Shown here: in pieces, positions 42,394-51,924 of the stretch
Position numbering within the stretch: the first letter of the stretch is position 1
How the letters are laid out: each line of letters opens with the position of its first letter
NCBI RefSeq assembly: GCF_001636345.1
Contig: NZ_KV440945.1
Span: 4,398,946 to 4,462,945, forward strand
Reading direction: 5' to 3'
From: Cytobacillus gottheilii
Lineage (GTDB): Bacteria > Bacillota > Bacilli > Bacillales > Cytobacillaceae
Length of the DNA stretch: 64,000 nucleotides
Made by a program: the position numbers and the translations under genes
Notes under the pieces: generated by a model
Told to the model about the DNA's origin: nothing
The model's input: the letters and a program-made list of their open reading frames with translations, nothing else
Database searches by the model: none

Positions 42394-42639
42394 TTAGCCA
42401 ATCATTCTCACATATTGCCGTTTATTCTCATCACGAATAACCACTCCCCGTTCAGCTAAATCCTTTCGAAGCACTTTTGCCCTCTTCTGCTTCCCCCATT
42501 TGCGGACAGCAGCGCATTGACATCCTGCGGAAAATACGGGTCTATTATTATTTGAATCAAATTTAAGAGAATTACTATTAAAAAATTCACTTCTTCTAAT
42601 TTCATGATATAGTAGTAAAAATATCATGTGATGAAACAT
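42394..42639 (-). pseudogene. Possible fragment resembling the C-terminus of cysteinyl-tRNA synthetase
   Basis: An 81-codon minus-strand frame whose last 35 residues (KWGKQKRAKVLRKDLAERGV, then VIRDENKRQYVRM) resemble the RAxxLRDxLxxxGIxIxD-type C-terminal tail found in CysS-like proteins. The first half has no visible homology, and there is no ribosome site at its ATG. It is best read as a decayed gene end; a chance frame is possible. Confidence 0.3.
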
Positions 42640-42667
42640 AACATATTCTTAAGACAAGCGCAGAGGT

Positions 42668-42704
42668 AAAAGTCTGCAGCATGTTATAGAGTGCAGACTT
42701 TTTT
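42668..42704 (+). terminator. Orphan terminator 160 bases upstream of adenine deaminase
   Basis: AAAAGTCTGCA pairs with TGCAGACTTTT around a 13-base loop, followed by T residues. No gene ends before it on this strand. A possible promoter (TTCACT near 42587, TATAGT 16 bases later) would yield a short RNA of about 85-90 bases ending here, so it may close an unrecognised leader or small RNA. No purine-riboswitch core was found. Confidence 0.65.
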
Positions 42705-42865
42705 CCAGGCGCTCCTACTTTGGAAATCTGCTATCGCTGTTCATACCCATTTCATCATACATTTCTAATCTTAAGAAAAAGTAAGTTCCGTCTTACTCAG
42801 TCTCAATTTTTTTGTAAAACACACTTTTTCGATAAATCATTCATTTAAAAGGAGGATTTACTTAT

Positions 42866-44608
42866 ATGGATCGTATTCAAAGAAGAATTGCCGTTGCCGG
42901 TGGAAGAGAGCCTGCTGATCTAGTCATCAAAAATGCGCGGATTGTAAATGTATTTAGCGGAGAAATTATCTCAGGAGATGTAGCCATTGCTGATGGCATT
43001 TTCGCAGGGGTTGGCGGAGAATATCAGGCAAAGAACATCTTAGATGCACAAAATAAGTACCTCAGCCCTTCCTTTATTGATGGTCACGTACATATAGAGT
43101 CGTCCATGGTCACACCAATTGAATTTGCCAAAATCCAGCTTTTGCACGGAGTAACAAGTGTCATTTGCGATCCTCATGAAATCGCGAATGTTTCCGGGAA
43201 AGCAGGAATTCAATTTATGCTCGACGCTGCCATGAATATCCCTTTTGACTGCCACTTTATGCTGCCTTCCTGCGTGCCAGCAACTCCATTTGAACATTCA
43301 GGTGCAGAGCTCTCCGCAGAGGATTTGCTTCCTTTTTATGATCATTCAAAAGTGCTGGGACTGGCAGAAGTCATGAATTACCCTGGTGTATTCAATACAG
43401 ATGAAGGGTTAATGAAAAAAATCACCGATGCCCATCACCTTCATCGCAAAATAGACGGACATGCAGCTGGGTTAACGGGAAACCAGCTTGATGTATATAT
43501 GGCAGCTGGAATTACAACCGATCATGAATGTACAACAGCAGATGAAGCTCTCGAGAGGCTTCGCAAAGGAATGTATGTCATGATTCGTGAGGGAACTGCA
43601 GCGAAAGAACTGAAAGAGGTTATTAAGGCTGTTAATACACGCAATTCAAGGCGCTTTCTATTTGTAACGGATGATAGACATTTGGATGATGTAATCACAG
43701 AAGGCGGAATTGACCATCTTGTTCGGATGGCGATCGAAGAAGGCATTGATCCAGTTACAGCCATTCAAATGGCATCTTTAAATAGTGCTGAATGCTTTGG
43801 CCTTGAAGGCTGCGGAGCCATTGCAGCCGGCTATAAAGCTGATTTTATTCTGACAGATAACCTGACAGAACTGCCGATTTCAGCTGTCTACAAAGACGGT
43901 ATTTGTGTTGCTGCTCAAGGAGAGCTTGTCAATTTCCCAGAAGGAAACAAACTTTCTGCACCACAAGCATTATTAGATTCTGTGAAACTGCCGGCTTTAA
44001 CACTAGACGATCTTCAAATTAAACTTGATGGCTCTTTGGCAAATGTTATTGAAATTATTCCTAACAGCATTATTACGAAGCACTTGATCACTGAGGTTGA
44101 CACAAATTCTTCATTGTTTGTTCCATCTGTAAAAGAAGACCTTTTAAAGCTAGTTGTTATTGAAAGACATCATCAAACTGGTAATATTGGTCTTGGCATT
44201 ATCAAGGGACTCTGTTTAGAAAAAGGAGCCATTGCAACAACGGTCAGCCATGACTCCCATAATGTAATGGTTGCAGGCACCTCTGACGAAGACATGCTTT
44301 TAGCATCTAAAGTCATTAGCGAAATGCAGGGCGGCTTAACTGTCGTATGTGATGGAGAAGTATTAGCAAAACTTGAACTGCCGATTTCAGGATTGCTGTC
44401 CCAGGGAACGTATGAAGAGGTAAATGAAAAACTTCTGAAGATCAACAGCGCCCTTAAAGAGATTAGCGGACAGCAGCATTTCAACCCGTTCCTGACGTTA
44501 AGCTTTCTTGCTCTGCCTGTTATTCCTGAGATTAAGCTGACCGACAAAGGCTTGTTCGATGTTCGCTCGTTTCAGCATCTTTCCGTTTCAGCCCGGAGTG
44601 CAGAATAG
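42866..44608 (+). CDS. ade: Adenine deaminase
   Basis: An amidohydrolase that converts adenine to hypoxanthine and ammonia for purine salvage. The 580-residue protein has the metal-binding SFIDGHVHIESSM near residue 72, GVTSVICDPHEIANVSG near 94, HRKIDGHAAGLTG near 195 and FVTDDRHLDD near 270, and the adenine-deaminase-specific C-terminal domain with HDSHNVMVAGTSDEDM near 465. AGGAGG precedes the ATG. It is a single-gene unit with a terminator; an orphan hairpin upstream may form part of its leader. Confidence 0.95.
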   Translation: MDRIQRRIAVAGGREPADLVIKNARIVNVFSGEIISGDVAIADGIFAGVGGEYQAKNILDAQNKYLSPSFIDGHVHIESSMVTPIEFAKIQLLHGVTSVICDPHEIANVSGKAGIQFMLDAAMNIPFDCHFMLPSCVPATPFEHSGAELSAEDLLPFYDHSKVLGLAEVMNYPGVFNTDEGLMKKITDAHHLHRKIDGHAAGLTGNQLDVYMAAGITTDHECTTADEALERLRKGMYVMIREGTAAKELKEVIKAVNTRNSRRFLFVTDDRHLDDVITEGGIDHLVRMAIEEGIDPVTAIQMASLNSAECFGLEGCGAIAAGYKADFILTDNLTELPISAVYKDGICVAAQGELVNFPEGNKLSAPQALLDSVKLPALTLDDLQIKLDGSLANVIEIIPNSIITKHLITEVDTNSSLFVPSVKEDLLKLVVIERHHQTGNIGLGIIKGLCLEKGAIATTVSHDSHNVMVAGTSDEDMLLASKVISEMQGGLTVVCDGEVLAKLELPISGLLSQGTYEEVNEKLLKINSALKEISGQQHFNPFLTLSFLALPVIPEIKLTDKGLFDVRSFQHLSVSARSAE

Positions 44609-44626
44609 ATTTTCTGCTGAAAAATA

Positions 44627-44673
44627 AAGGGATATCCAGTCTCTCCTTGATGGAGAAATTGGATATCCTTTTT
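44627..44673 (+). terminator. Terminator of ade
   Basis: AAAGGGATATCCA and TGGATATCCTTTTT form the stem, extended by TCTCC/GGAGA pairing inside; it ends in a T run. Confidence 0.88.
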
Positions 44674-44711
44674 GTTTTGTAGGCACTGAACCAGGAGAAT
44701 CCTCCCCTTTG

Positions 44712-45587
44712 TTATGTCGGAAGCGGTTCGACATGTACATGCACATCATAAACTTCAAATTCATCGATCAGTTTGTTTTCAACAGTAGTAGATATATCGT
44801 GGGCATGCCCAATGTCGAGATGGGATTTAACAAATATGACAATATCAACGACCGTATTATTTCCATAGTTTCTTGCTCGAATATTCTTAACAGCCTCAAC
44901 GCCATTCACTTGCATGATTAATTCTTTATATTCTTTTACCTCGTTTTCATCGAACCCATCTGTAAGCTGATGTGAAGCATCTCTGAAAATCTCCCATGCC
45001 GTTCTGCAAATAAGGAAACCGACTATAAAAGCAGTGACCGGGTCCAGCCATGCCAGACCAAATTGTGCGCCAATAATGCCGACAGCTGTTCCAATGCTGA
45101 CCCATGCATCTGAAATATTATCTTTTGATGCCGCCAGGACAGCTTGGCTATCAATTTCTCCAGCCAGCTTTTTATTGTATCGATAAACAAAGTACATAAC
45201 AGCAGCACTGAAAATTCCTGTCCATGCAGCAATCATATCTGGCGTTTCATTCTTTCCCTCTAATAAGGAATTTCCCGCTCCAATCAGCACTTGTATTCCA
45301 ACTGTTATCATAATAAAGGAAGCTGTTAAGGAGGCAACATTTTCAGCCTTCCAATGACCATAGGCATGATTTTTATCAGCTGGCTTCCTTGAAATTCTCA
45401 ATCCAATAAGAACGGCTACGGAAGCAATGATATCAGTTGCGTTATTGAGTCCATCTGCTTTTAATGCTTCAGAACCAGAAATAATCCCGACAATTAGTTT
45501 GAGAGAAGATAGGCAAATATAAGCGGCAATACTAATCATTGCCCCTCTTTCTCCCCTTTTTAAATTTTGGTACTTCCTTTCATTCAT
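44712..45587 (-). CDS. Cation diffusion facilitator, MneS-like
   Basis: A 291-residue proton-driven metal exporter with six helices and a cytosolic C-terminal dimerisation domain. Metal-site motifs are SEALKADGLNNATDI in helix 2 and the NISDAWVSIGTAVG block in helix 5; the asparagines at the first site (GLNNATD) fit manganese-type CDF members such as B. subtilis MneS rather than zinc exporters. The C-terminal domain carries the usual HDIS and HVHVEP histidines. TTGGAGG precedes the ATG. No manganese riboswitch was recognised in the 216-base upstream gap. Confidence 0.87.
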   Translation of the reverse strand: MNERKYQNLKRGERGAMISIAAYICLSSLKLIVGIISGSEALKADGLNNATDIIASVAVLIGLRISRKPADKNHAYGHWKAENVASLTASFIMITVGIQVLIGAGNSLLEGKNETPDMIAAWTGIFSAAVMYFVYRYNKKLAGEIDSQAVLAASKDNISDAWVSIGTAVGIIGAQFGLAWLDPVTAFIVGFLICRTAWEIFRDASHQLTDGFDENEVKEYKELIMQVNGVEAVKNIRARNYGNNTVVDIVIFVKSHLDIGHAHDISTTVENKLIDEFEVYDVHVHVEPLPT

Positions 45588-45803
45588 GATTTATTCCTCC
45601 AATCGAAATGCAATTATTGGCATAGCAGAAGGTAGTTAGTGGCGTCTAAGGCCCCCTTTTACCTTCTTTTACGAATGTAAGGAAAGGAAAAGTAGTTCAG
45701 TATTTTTGGCTTGTTCCTTTATTATGTTATGAAAGAAAAGTTAAAATTGCTTGACCATCTTTTTGCTTTCCATAAGAAAATATTATTTCCATAGATGTTA
45801 TTT

Positions 45804-46586
45804 TTACACCTCTTCTTTCCAAGCTTTTTTCAGTGTTTTTCTAAAAATGGCATTAAAATCCTCCGTATAATTGCCAGGGTTTGCTGTTCTCTTTTTTGCT
45901 TCAGTTAGCAAACGCGAAAGCTCTTGTTTCGCATAATCACTAAATAATGAAAGACTGTTCTCAAACCCTTCCTGATCTCTGGCAAGTAATTTTCTCCCTA
46001 TTTGATTCAGATCATCCCCTAGGTTAAGCTCCTGTAATTGGAGCTGGACATTCAGAGGCGGAAAGGTTTGCTTTTCTTCAATCCACTTCGCAGCGAGCAG
46101 CGGTCTAAGTATATTGATCCAATTTTTCAGATGAAAGTCTGTTCTGTTTACAGCGTTCTTCAAATTTCCTTCTGCCATTTTTATATAATGAAAGAGACAT
46201 GTGTGAGGAGACAAAATGGTATTTGTACACCCTCTCATCTCATCTGCAGTCCCAAATTTTTCAACGTAAACAGTCGGTGAATGCAGCCATTCCAAGAAGG
46301 ATGGGTTTGATTTCCGCAGCATCTTTAGCGCTTTTGTCAGATCCCAGCCAACAAAATCCAGCAGATGATGGGGTGTCTGCTCCATAACATCCCGCTTCTC
46401 ACCAATCCCTATCGGATCTATGCTCAAGTAGTAATCTGGATGATGTATATAAACAAACCGGACATCATAATCACTGTTTGAACCTGAATACCCCCATACT
46501 CGGCTGCCGGATTCGCATGCATAGATAATCTTCACAAAATTATCTTCTTCAATCTTATTTAAATATCTTATTATTTCACTTCGCAT
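45804..46586 (-). CDS. RlaP/YcgL-type predicted nucleotidyltransferase
   Basis: A 260-residue protein of the polymerase-beta-like nucleotidyltransferase superfamily, in the group named RNA-repair-associated RlaP (YcgL in B. subtilis). The catalytic GS motif and metal-binding acids are in ACESGSRVWGYSGSNSDYDVRFVYI at residues 23-47, and LDFVGWDLTKALKMLRKSNPSFLEWL follows at 95-120. The rest is helical. It is monocistronic with GGAGAACC before the ATG; no RNA ligase or kinase is adjacent, so a role in RNA repair is not supported by context here. Confidence 0.82.
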   Translation of the reverse strand: MRSEIIRYLNKIEEDNFVKIIYACESGSRVWGYSGSNSDYDVRFVYIHHPDYYLSIDPIGIGEKRDVMEQTPHHLLDFVGWDLTKALKMLRKSNPSFLEWLHSPTVYVEKFGTADEMRGCTNTILSPHTCLFHYIKMAEGNLKNAVNRTDFHLKNWINILRPLLAAKWIEEKQTFPPLNVQLQLQELNLGDDLNQIGRKLLARDQEGFENSLSLFSDYAKQELSRLLTEAKKRTANPGNYTEDFNAIFRKTLKKAWKEEV

Positions 46587-46705
46587 TTCGGTTCTCCATT
46601 TTCGTATAAATTTAAGGTGACTACAAGATTTTTCTTTTTATCAATTAAATCTCCCTATTTTCGTTTATATTTATAATATAAACATAAATGGGAAGGGCGA
46701 TGTAT

Positions 46706-47125
46706 ATGTACGAGCTGAAAACGAAAGAGACGGATCACAGTGTCACCCAGTTTATTGAAAGTGTTGAAAGTGAGAAGAAGAAACAAGATGCCTATGAACT
46801 GCTCGATATTTTTACAGAAACGACAGGCTATGAAGCAAAAATGTGGGGAACAAGCATAATCGGATTTGGCTCTTATCATTATAAATATGCTACCGGACAT
46901 GAAGGAGATGCAGCACTTGTCGGCTTTTCACCGCGCAAAGCAAAAATCAGTTTATACTTTGCTCCTGGCGAGACAGAGAGAGATGAGTTATTGAAGAAGT
47001 TTGGCAAACATACAACAGGCAAAGCATGTGTTTATATTAATAAGCTGGACGATGTTGACCGTGAAGTTTTGAAAGAATTGATTGTGGCATCTATAAAATG
47101 TCTTAGAGAACGTTATCCAAATTAA
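46706..47125 (+). CDS. DUF1801-family protein
   Basis: A 139-residue soluble protein of the YdhG-like DUF1801 group. The family pattern is visible as VTQFIESVESEKKKQDAYELL, ETTGYEAKMWGTSIIGFGSYHYKY and SPRKAKISLYFAPG, with the C-terminal KLDDVDREVLKELI helix. Function is unknown; the fold is related to iron-sulfur-chaperone-like and lipid-binding proteins in some predictions. The start at 46706 is 8 bases after GAAGGG; ATGs at 46688 and 46700 are less well placed. Single-gene unit. Confidence 0.82.
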   Translation: MYELKTKETDHSVTQFIESVESEKKKQDAYELLDIFTETTGYEAKMWGTSIIGFGSYHYKYATGHEGDAALVGFSPRKAKISLYFAPGETERDELLKKFGKHTTGKACVYINKLDDVDREVLKELIVASIKCLRERYPN

Positions 47126-47130
47126 TATAT

Positions 47131-47171
47131 AAAAGCAGAAATGAGTGATCAGAGCTTATTTCTGCTTTTTT
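47131..47171. terminator. Terminator between DUF1801 gene and AEC transporter gene
   Basis: AAAAGCAGAAAT pairs with ATTTCTGCTTTT around a partly paired loop; A and T tracts on both sides suit the convergent arrangement. Confidence 0.85.
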
Positions 47172-47197
47172 CATTTGAAAGACAACTAGCCAAAGCT

Positions 47198-48124
47198 TTA
47201 ATAAGGAAAAATAATGGTCGATAAATACACAACGATAGACACTGAAAACCCGCTCAATAGGGTGGTGATTAATACGGTTTGAGCAGCCACATCCGGGTTC
47301 ACATCATATTCCAGTGCTAAGGTAGCACTATTTCTTGAGGTCGGCAAGGCGCTGGCAACGAGCAATGACTGGGCAATGACCCCATCGATCCCAAGCAGAA
47401 AAATAATGCCCATAGCCACTGCTGGAGATATGATTAAACGTGTGAAGCAAGTGCTAATGACTGCTATATTTACCGACTTAACTTTTATATTGGCAAGTTG
47501 TGCACCAAGTATAATTAAAGCGATTGCCATAAAGCCATCCGCCAGATATTGAATAGGTGTAAGGAGGAAAGAAGGCGGGTTTACTTCAAACCCATTAAGG
47601 AGAGCTCCCAATAGGGCAGCATATATTAACGGAAGCTTCAAAAATGTTTTGATAATATTCCAGCCGGATTTTGTCGCTGCAATGAGGTTATAAAGTCCGT
47701 ATGTATAGGTCATAAGGTTTTGAAAAAGAAGAACAATGATTTGAATAGAGGTACCGACTGGGTTGGCTGAGAAAAGCATTTGACTGACAGGCAGTCCATA
47801 GTTGCCTGAATTCATTAAACTAATGCCATTCTTCAAGATGGCAGCATCATTTCTTTCAAGCTTCAAAGCACGGCTCCACCCTATGCCAATCAGCATCATT
47901 GTCAGTGTAAACAGGAAAAGATACAGAGCGACCTCTACTAAAAGCTGCATGTTAAAGTCGGTTTGATAAATATTCATAAAAATAGCTGCAGGCATCAATC
48001 CATACGTCATTAAATGACTTAATGATTTTAAATCAAAATTGAATTTCCTCTGTAAAAACAAACCTAATAGCAAAAGCAATAAAATGGGAGCAATAATATT
48101 CAAAAAAATTTCTGCCATAACCAT
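47198..48124 (-). CDS. Auxin-efflux-carrier (AEC) family transporter
   Basis: A 308-residue membrane protein with ten predicted helices in two inverted halves, of the bile/arsenite/riboflavin transporter superfamily. Bacterial AEC members move malate, malonate or other organic acids; the substrate here is unknown. Visible family elements are LMTYGLMPAAIFMNIYQTDF near residue 40, NSGNYGLPVSQMLFS near 107 and QSLLVASALPTSRNSATLALEYD near 263. GGTGGT is 9 bases before the ATG at 48124; a GTG at 48127 or ATG at 48118 are alternatives. Confidence 0.82.
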   Translation of the reverse strand: MVMAEIFLNIIAPILLLLLLGLFLQRKFNFDLKSLSHLMTYGLMPAAIFMNIYQTDFNMQLLVEVALYLFLFTLTMMLIGIGWSRALKLERNDAAILKNGISLMNSGNYGLPVSQMLFSANPVGTSIQIIVLLFQNLMTYTYGLYNLIAATKSGWNIIKTFLKLPLIYAALLGALLNGFEVNPPSFLLTPIQYLADGFMAIALIILGAQLANIKVKSVNIAVISTCFTRLIISPAVAMGIIFLLGIDGVIAQSLLVASALPTSRNSATLALEYDVNPDVAAQTVLITTLLSGFSVSIVVYLSTIIFPY

Positions 48125-48273
48125 CACCGGAGCACCACCATTCAGTTATTTACCTCTGCAGTATATTCCTCCAGTAAATACTTGTAAAATATGAATTTAT
48201 TATAATGTACTATTAGTATTGCTTATGAAGTGGTTTCCTGCTGTCCATCATCTACACTTTTATTCAATAAACT

Positions 48274-48306
48274 AAAAAAATCCATACCAGTTTCCCAGTA
48301 TGGATT
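48274..48306 (-). terminator. Terminator of the sugar/cyclitol operon
   Basis: On the minus strand AATCCATACTGG pairs with CCAGTATGGATT around a 4-base loop and runs into seven U, just after the dehydrogenase gene. Confidence 0.9.
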
Positions 48307-48311
48307 AATAC

Positions 48312-49349
48312 TTAATTTACCTCAACCACTGTATTCGTCTCGGCCGCTTTTATTATCGCTAGTATAACCTGCAGAGATAATAAGCCATCTTCTCCCGTGA
48401 CGGGTACATGTTCATCATGCTGCAGACTTTCCAGAAAAGCATCAATGACACCGCTGACACTTTGATTCTCATTTGTCTGTATACCTTCGATCTCGTACCT
48501 TATCTTTTCTCCTGCATGAGAAATCAGCTCCAGTTGATAGGCTGGATCATGATAGATTTTCAGGATTCCCTTTTCACAATATAAAATAGTGCTGTTATCC
48601 TCTTCTCCGTAATAAGTCCAAGAAAAGGATCCTGTACCGATGACACCCTTCCTCGTTTTCAGCGAGCATACAATATTATCACAAACTTCAATCGGTTTGT
48701 CAGATTCGTCTTTTTTATGAAGAGCACCCATGAATGAACTCACGTCTGTAATTTGATCGTCCAGCAAATAATGAATAAGATCGATCTTATGGACGCCAAG
48801 ATCACCCGCCACTCCCAAGCCGGATCGATCCTTTTTAAAAAACCAAGTGGAATTGGTTTTATTGATACCCCAGCTTTCAGGACCGCCATGCCCAAAGGTA
48901 GTTCGGAATGTTAATACCTTTCCAAGTTTCCCGCTGCTGATAATCTCCTTTGCCTCTTGATGTGCTTTTGTAAAGCGCTGATTATGAGCAATCATCAGTT
49001 TTTTCCCTGTTTCGTCTCTTGTACGTATCATATTTCTTGCTTCATCTACCTCTAGAGAAAGGGGCTTTTCGCACAATACATGCTTTCCGCTTAACAGGGC
49101 GCTTACCGTATCTTTCTCATGATTTTCATTTGAGGAGCATACACTAATTGCTTCAACACTTGGGTCTTCCAGCAGATCTTCTAATGAATAGGCTGCTCTG
49201 CCCTTAAACTGTTTTGCTAATGCTTCTGCTCTTTCTGGATTTCGATCATAAAAAACAATTTCATTCACATATGGATTAGCACCATATTCAGGTGCATGCC
49301 GATTTTTTGCAATGGATCCGCAGCCAATAATCCCCACGTTGATTCCCAT
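48312..49349 (-). CDS. Gfo/Idh/MocA-family oxidoreductase
   Basis: An NAD(P)-dependent dehydrogenase acting on a sugar, cyclitol or derivative. The 345-residue protein has the Rossmann motif VGIIGCGSIAKNRHAPEY at its N-terminus, the family's CEKPLSLEVDEAR near residue 93 with the catalytic-domain lysine, and GDLGVHKIDLIHYLLDD near 178-194, whose histidine is the usual active-site residue. AGGAGG precedes the ATG. It is the last gene of the operon after the ABC importer genes, so it probably oxidises the imported substrate. Confidence 0.88.
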   Translation of the reverse strand: MGINVGIIGCGSIAKNRHAPEYGANPYVNEIVFYDRNPERAEALAKQFKGRAAYSLEDLLEDPSVEAISVCSSNENHEKDTVSALLSGKHVLCEKPLSLEVDEARNMIRTRDETGKKLMIAHNQRFTKAHQEAKEIISSGKLGKVLTFRTTFGHGGPESWGINKTNSTWFFKKDRSGLGVAGDLGVHKIDLIHYLLDDQITDVSSFMGALHKKDESDKPIEVCDNIVCSLKTRKGVIGTGSFSWTYYGEEDNSTILYCEKGILKIYHDPAYQLELISHAGEKIRYEIEGIQTNENQSVSGVIDAFLESLQHDEHVPVTGEDGLLSLQVILAIIKAAETNTVVEVN

Positions 49350-49361
49350 TCAGCATTCCTC

Positions 49362-50345
49362 CTATTCTCTTTTTTGAAATACAACCGCCACAATTATTAT
49401 CGCTCCTTTTACAAACCCTTGCAGGTGCGGAGAGACATTCATTAGATTCATCATATTATTTAGGATACCTAATATTAAAACCCCAAAGAAAGTACCAATG
49501 ACTTTCCCGCGGCCACCCGTCATTCTTGTTCCCCCAATAATAACTGCTGCAATAGCGTCAAGCTCATATTGCATGCCAGAGCTTGAGGATGAAATAGAAT
49601 TCAAACGTGATGTTTCAATGATTGCTGCCACACTCACAAGCAGTCCTGCAAGACTATATACAGCGATTTTCACCCGATCTACTCTTATAGCTGAAAGCAG
49701 TGCCGCTTTTTCATTGCTTCCAAGCGCGTAAACATGACGGCCAAAGCTTGTTTTGTGCATAAGCATATACACCAATACGGCCATTAAAATAAAGATAATA
49801 ATTGGTACATCAATAACCCAAAGTTCAGTGTTGGCAATCGCTGTAAAGCCTGACACTTCGCCTGAGATACTCCCGCCTTCTGCAATGTATAAGGCAATTG
49901 ATCTGGCACCAGCCATCATTCCGAGCGTGGCAATAAAGGAGGCAATCTTCCCTTTCGCAACTAATAATCCATTCAATAGACCAATAATGACGCCCGAGGC
50001 TAAAGCAGTCAATATCCCAACTAGTATACTTCCAGTGGCATTCAGCGCAAGGACTGTAAGAACGCCGACTAAAGCAAGAACCGATCCTACCGATAAATCA
50101 ATACCGCCGGACAGCATAACCACTGTCATACCGAGAGCAACAATTCCAATAATAGAAACCTGCATTAATATGTTCAGCTGATTATTAATATCTAAAAATC
50201 TTGGACTCACAATGGCAGCTAAAATAAAAATAATGACAAAAGCAATAATAACGCTATATTCTGACCAAATCCATGTAAGACGTGATTTTGCACTTCCCAT
50301 GGCAGATCCTTGCTTGGCGGGTTCTTTTAATTCTGGATTAGCCAA
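49362..50345 (-). CDS. Sugar ABC transporter permease, RbsC type
   Basis: A 327-residue permease of the ribose/xylose/inositol branch with eight to ten helices. GGIDLSVGSVLALVGVLT near residue 80 and IIGGTRMTGGRGKVIGTFFGVLILG near 275 are family signatures. The start is taken at the TTG at 50345, 9 bases after AGGGAGG and overlapping the end of the ATPase gene; the ATG at 50354 touches the ribosome site. Translational coupling is likely. Confidence 0.9.
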   Translation of the reverse strand: MANPELKEPAKQGSAMGSAKSRLTWIWSEYSVIIAFVIIFILAAIVSPRFLDINNQLNILMQVSIIGIVALGMTVVMLSGGIDLSVGSVLALVGVLTVLALNATGSILVGILTALASGVIIGLLNGLLVAKGKIASFIATLGMMAGARSIALYIAEGGSISGEVSGFTAIANTELWVIDVPIIIFILMAVLVYMLMHKTSFGRHVYALGSNEKAALLSAIRVDRVKIAVYSLAGLLVSVAAIIETSRLNSISSSSSGMQYELDAIAAVIIGGTRMTGGRGKVIGTFFGVLILGILNNMMNLMNVSPHLQGFVKGAIIIVAVVFQKRE

Positions 50346-51852
50346 TCTGTTCATCCTCCCTTTTTGCTCCTGTAGCATAGCTCATGATCATATCCTCTGT
50401 GGCTCTATTTCCATTAAATGAGGATACGATTTCTCCTTGATACATAACATATATGCGCTGGCAGAGCCTAAGAATCTCAGGTGCTTCTGAGGATAAAATA
50501 ATGATCGCTTTCCCCATCGCTGCTAACGCGAGAATTTGCTCATAGATCTCCTGCTTTGCTCCAACATCAATTCCCTGTGTAGGATTATCGAAAATGAGGA
50601 TATCAGGGTCTGCCTCCAGCCACTTTGCCAGCATTACCTTTTGCTGATTTCCTCCGCTAAGCTTATCGATCGTAATATTCGGATCATGAACTTTAATATT
50701 CAGTAAATCCTTATAATATCTGAATCGCTTTCTCTCAAGGCTTTGGTCCAGCAGTCCATTTCTATTAAACTTGGATAATGATGAAAGACTCATATTATGA
50801 ATAACACTTAAGTCTTTGATTATGGCATTCTCTTTTCGGTTTTTTGGAACAAAACCAATTTTCGCTTTGACAGCCTTTTGCGGATGATCTATTTTTAACA
50901 CTTGGCCGCGAACCTTAATTTGCCCCGTGTATTTTTTTCGATAGCCAAAAATACTTTCAAACAGCTCTGTTCTTCCATCTCCAGCAAGACCCGTAAATCC
51001 TACTACTTCTCCGGCTTTCACGGAAAAATTTATATTTTTGTATAACCCTTCAGTGCTTAAGTTATTTACCTCTAACAGAACAGTATCCTGAATTTCCTTG
51101 TGTTCAAACCGTTCATTCGAGATCGCCTTCCCTACCATTAGCTTTGTAATTTGATCCAGTTTAAATTCCTTCACAATTCCTGCGCCTGCAAGCTCTCCAT
51201 CGCGCAGTACGGTAAAACGATCGCAGATTTCTTCAATCTCTTTAAGCTTATGGGAAATATAAATAATGGAAACGCCAGTCTCCTTTAGATTTCGAATAAA
51301 AGTGAACAGCCGCTCTACCTCATGATCAGCGAGCGAGGAGGTTGGTTCATCCATGATAATCAGTTCTGATTTATGAAGTAATGATTTCGCTATTTCAATA
51401 AATTGCTTATAAGAATTATCGAGTTCCCGGACATAACTTTTCGGATGAATATCCACTCCAAGCCGTCCTAAAATATCGGCAGTCTGTCTGCACATTTCCT
51501 CAACATGCAAAAAGCCAAATTTATTTTTAATCTCTGTTCCTAAAAACAAATTCTCATAAACCATTAAATCAGGGACAACGTTTAATTCTTGATGGATAAA
51601 GCTGACTCCGTTTGCTTTTGATTCACGTGGATCGGACATTTTCACATCGCGTCCTTCTATTGTAATGCTTCCGGAATCAGGCTGATGAACTCCTCCTAAT
51701 ATATTCATAAGCGTTGATTTGCCGGCCCCATTTTCTCCAAGCAGTGCATGAACCTCGCCTTTTTGAACCTGAAGTGAAACACCTTTAAGCACCTTGACTC
51801 CATTAAAAGATTTTTTAATATTTCTCATTTCTAAGTAGACTTTATTCTCCAT
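50338..51852 (-). CDS. Sugar ABC transporter ATPase with two nucleotide-binding domains, RbsA/MglA type
   Basis: A 504-residue protein with two tandem ABC domains, the second degenerate as usual in this branch. Domain 1 has GENGAGKST near residue 40 and IIMDEPTSSLADHE near 163. Domain 2 has GLAGDGRTELFESIFG near 289, LSGGNQQKVMLAKWL near 400 and LIFDNPTQGIDVGAK near 424, with N instead of E after the Walker B aspartate. It lies between the binding-protein and permease genes and should energise uptake of a monosaccharide or cyclitol. Confidence 0.9.
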   Translation of the reverse strand: MENKVYLEMRNIKKSFNGVKVLKGVSLQVQKGEVHALLGENGAGKSTLMNILGGVHQPDSGSITIEGRDVKMSDPRESKANGVSFIHQELNVVPDLMVYENLFLGTEIKNKFGFLHVEEMCRQTADILGRLGVDIHPKSYVRELDNSYKQFIEIAKSLLHKSELIIMDEPTSSLADHEVERLFTFIRNLKETGVSIIYISHKLKEIEEICDRFTVLRDGELAGAGIVKEFKLDQITKLMVGKAISNERFEHKEIQDTVLLEVNNLSTEGLYKNINFSVKAGEVVGFTGLAGDGRTELFESIFGYRKKYTGQIKVRGQVLKIDHPQKAVKAKIGFVPKNRKENAIIKDLSVIHNMSLSSLSKFNRNGLLDQSLERKRFRYYKDLLNIKVHDPNITIDKLSGGNQQKVMLAKWLEADPDILIFDNPTQGIDVGAKQEIYEQILALAAMGKAIIILSSEAPEILRLCQRIYVMYQGEIVSSFNGNRATEDMIMSYATGAKREDEQIG

Positions 51853-51924
51853 TTTCTCACCCCTTCACTTTGACAATAGGCAAAGCAGCGGAAGGAAACG
51901 TTTTCACATTTCCCTCCTCATTTA

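Noticed and set aside
42640-42865. Purine riboswitch before ade
   Set aside because: The hairpin is an ordinary terminator, and the three-way-junction core with its TATA-rich flanks and C-U-Y loop pairs is missing.
45588-45803. Manganese (yybP-ykoY) riboswitch before the CDF exporter
   Set aside because: A small imperfect stem is present, but the conserved GGGGAGTA and paired loop motifs are not.
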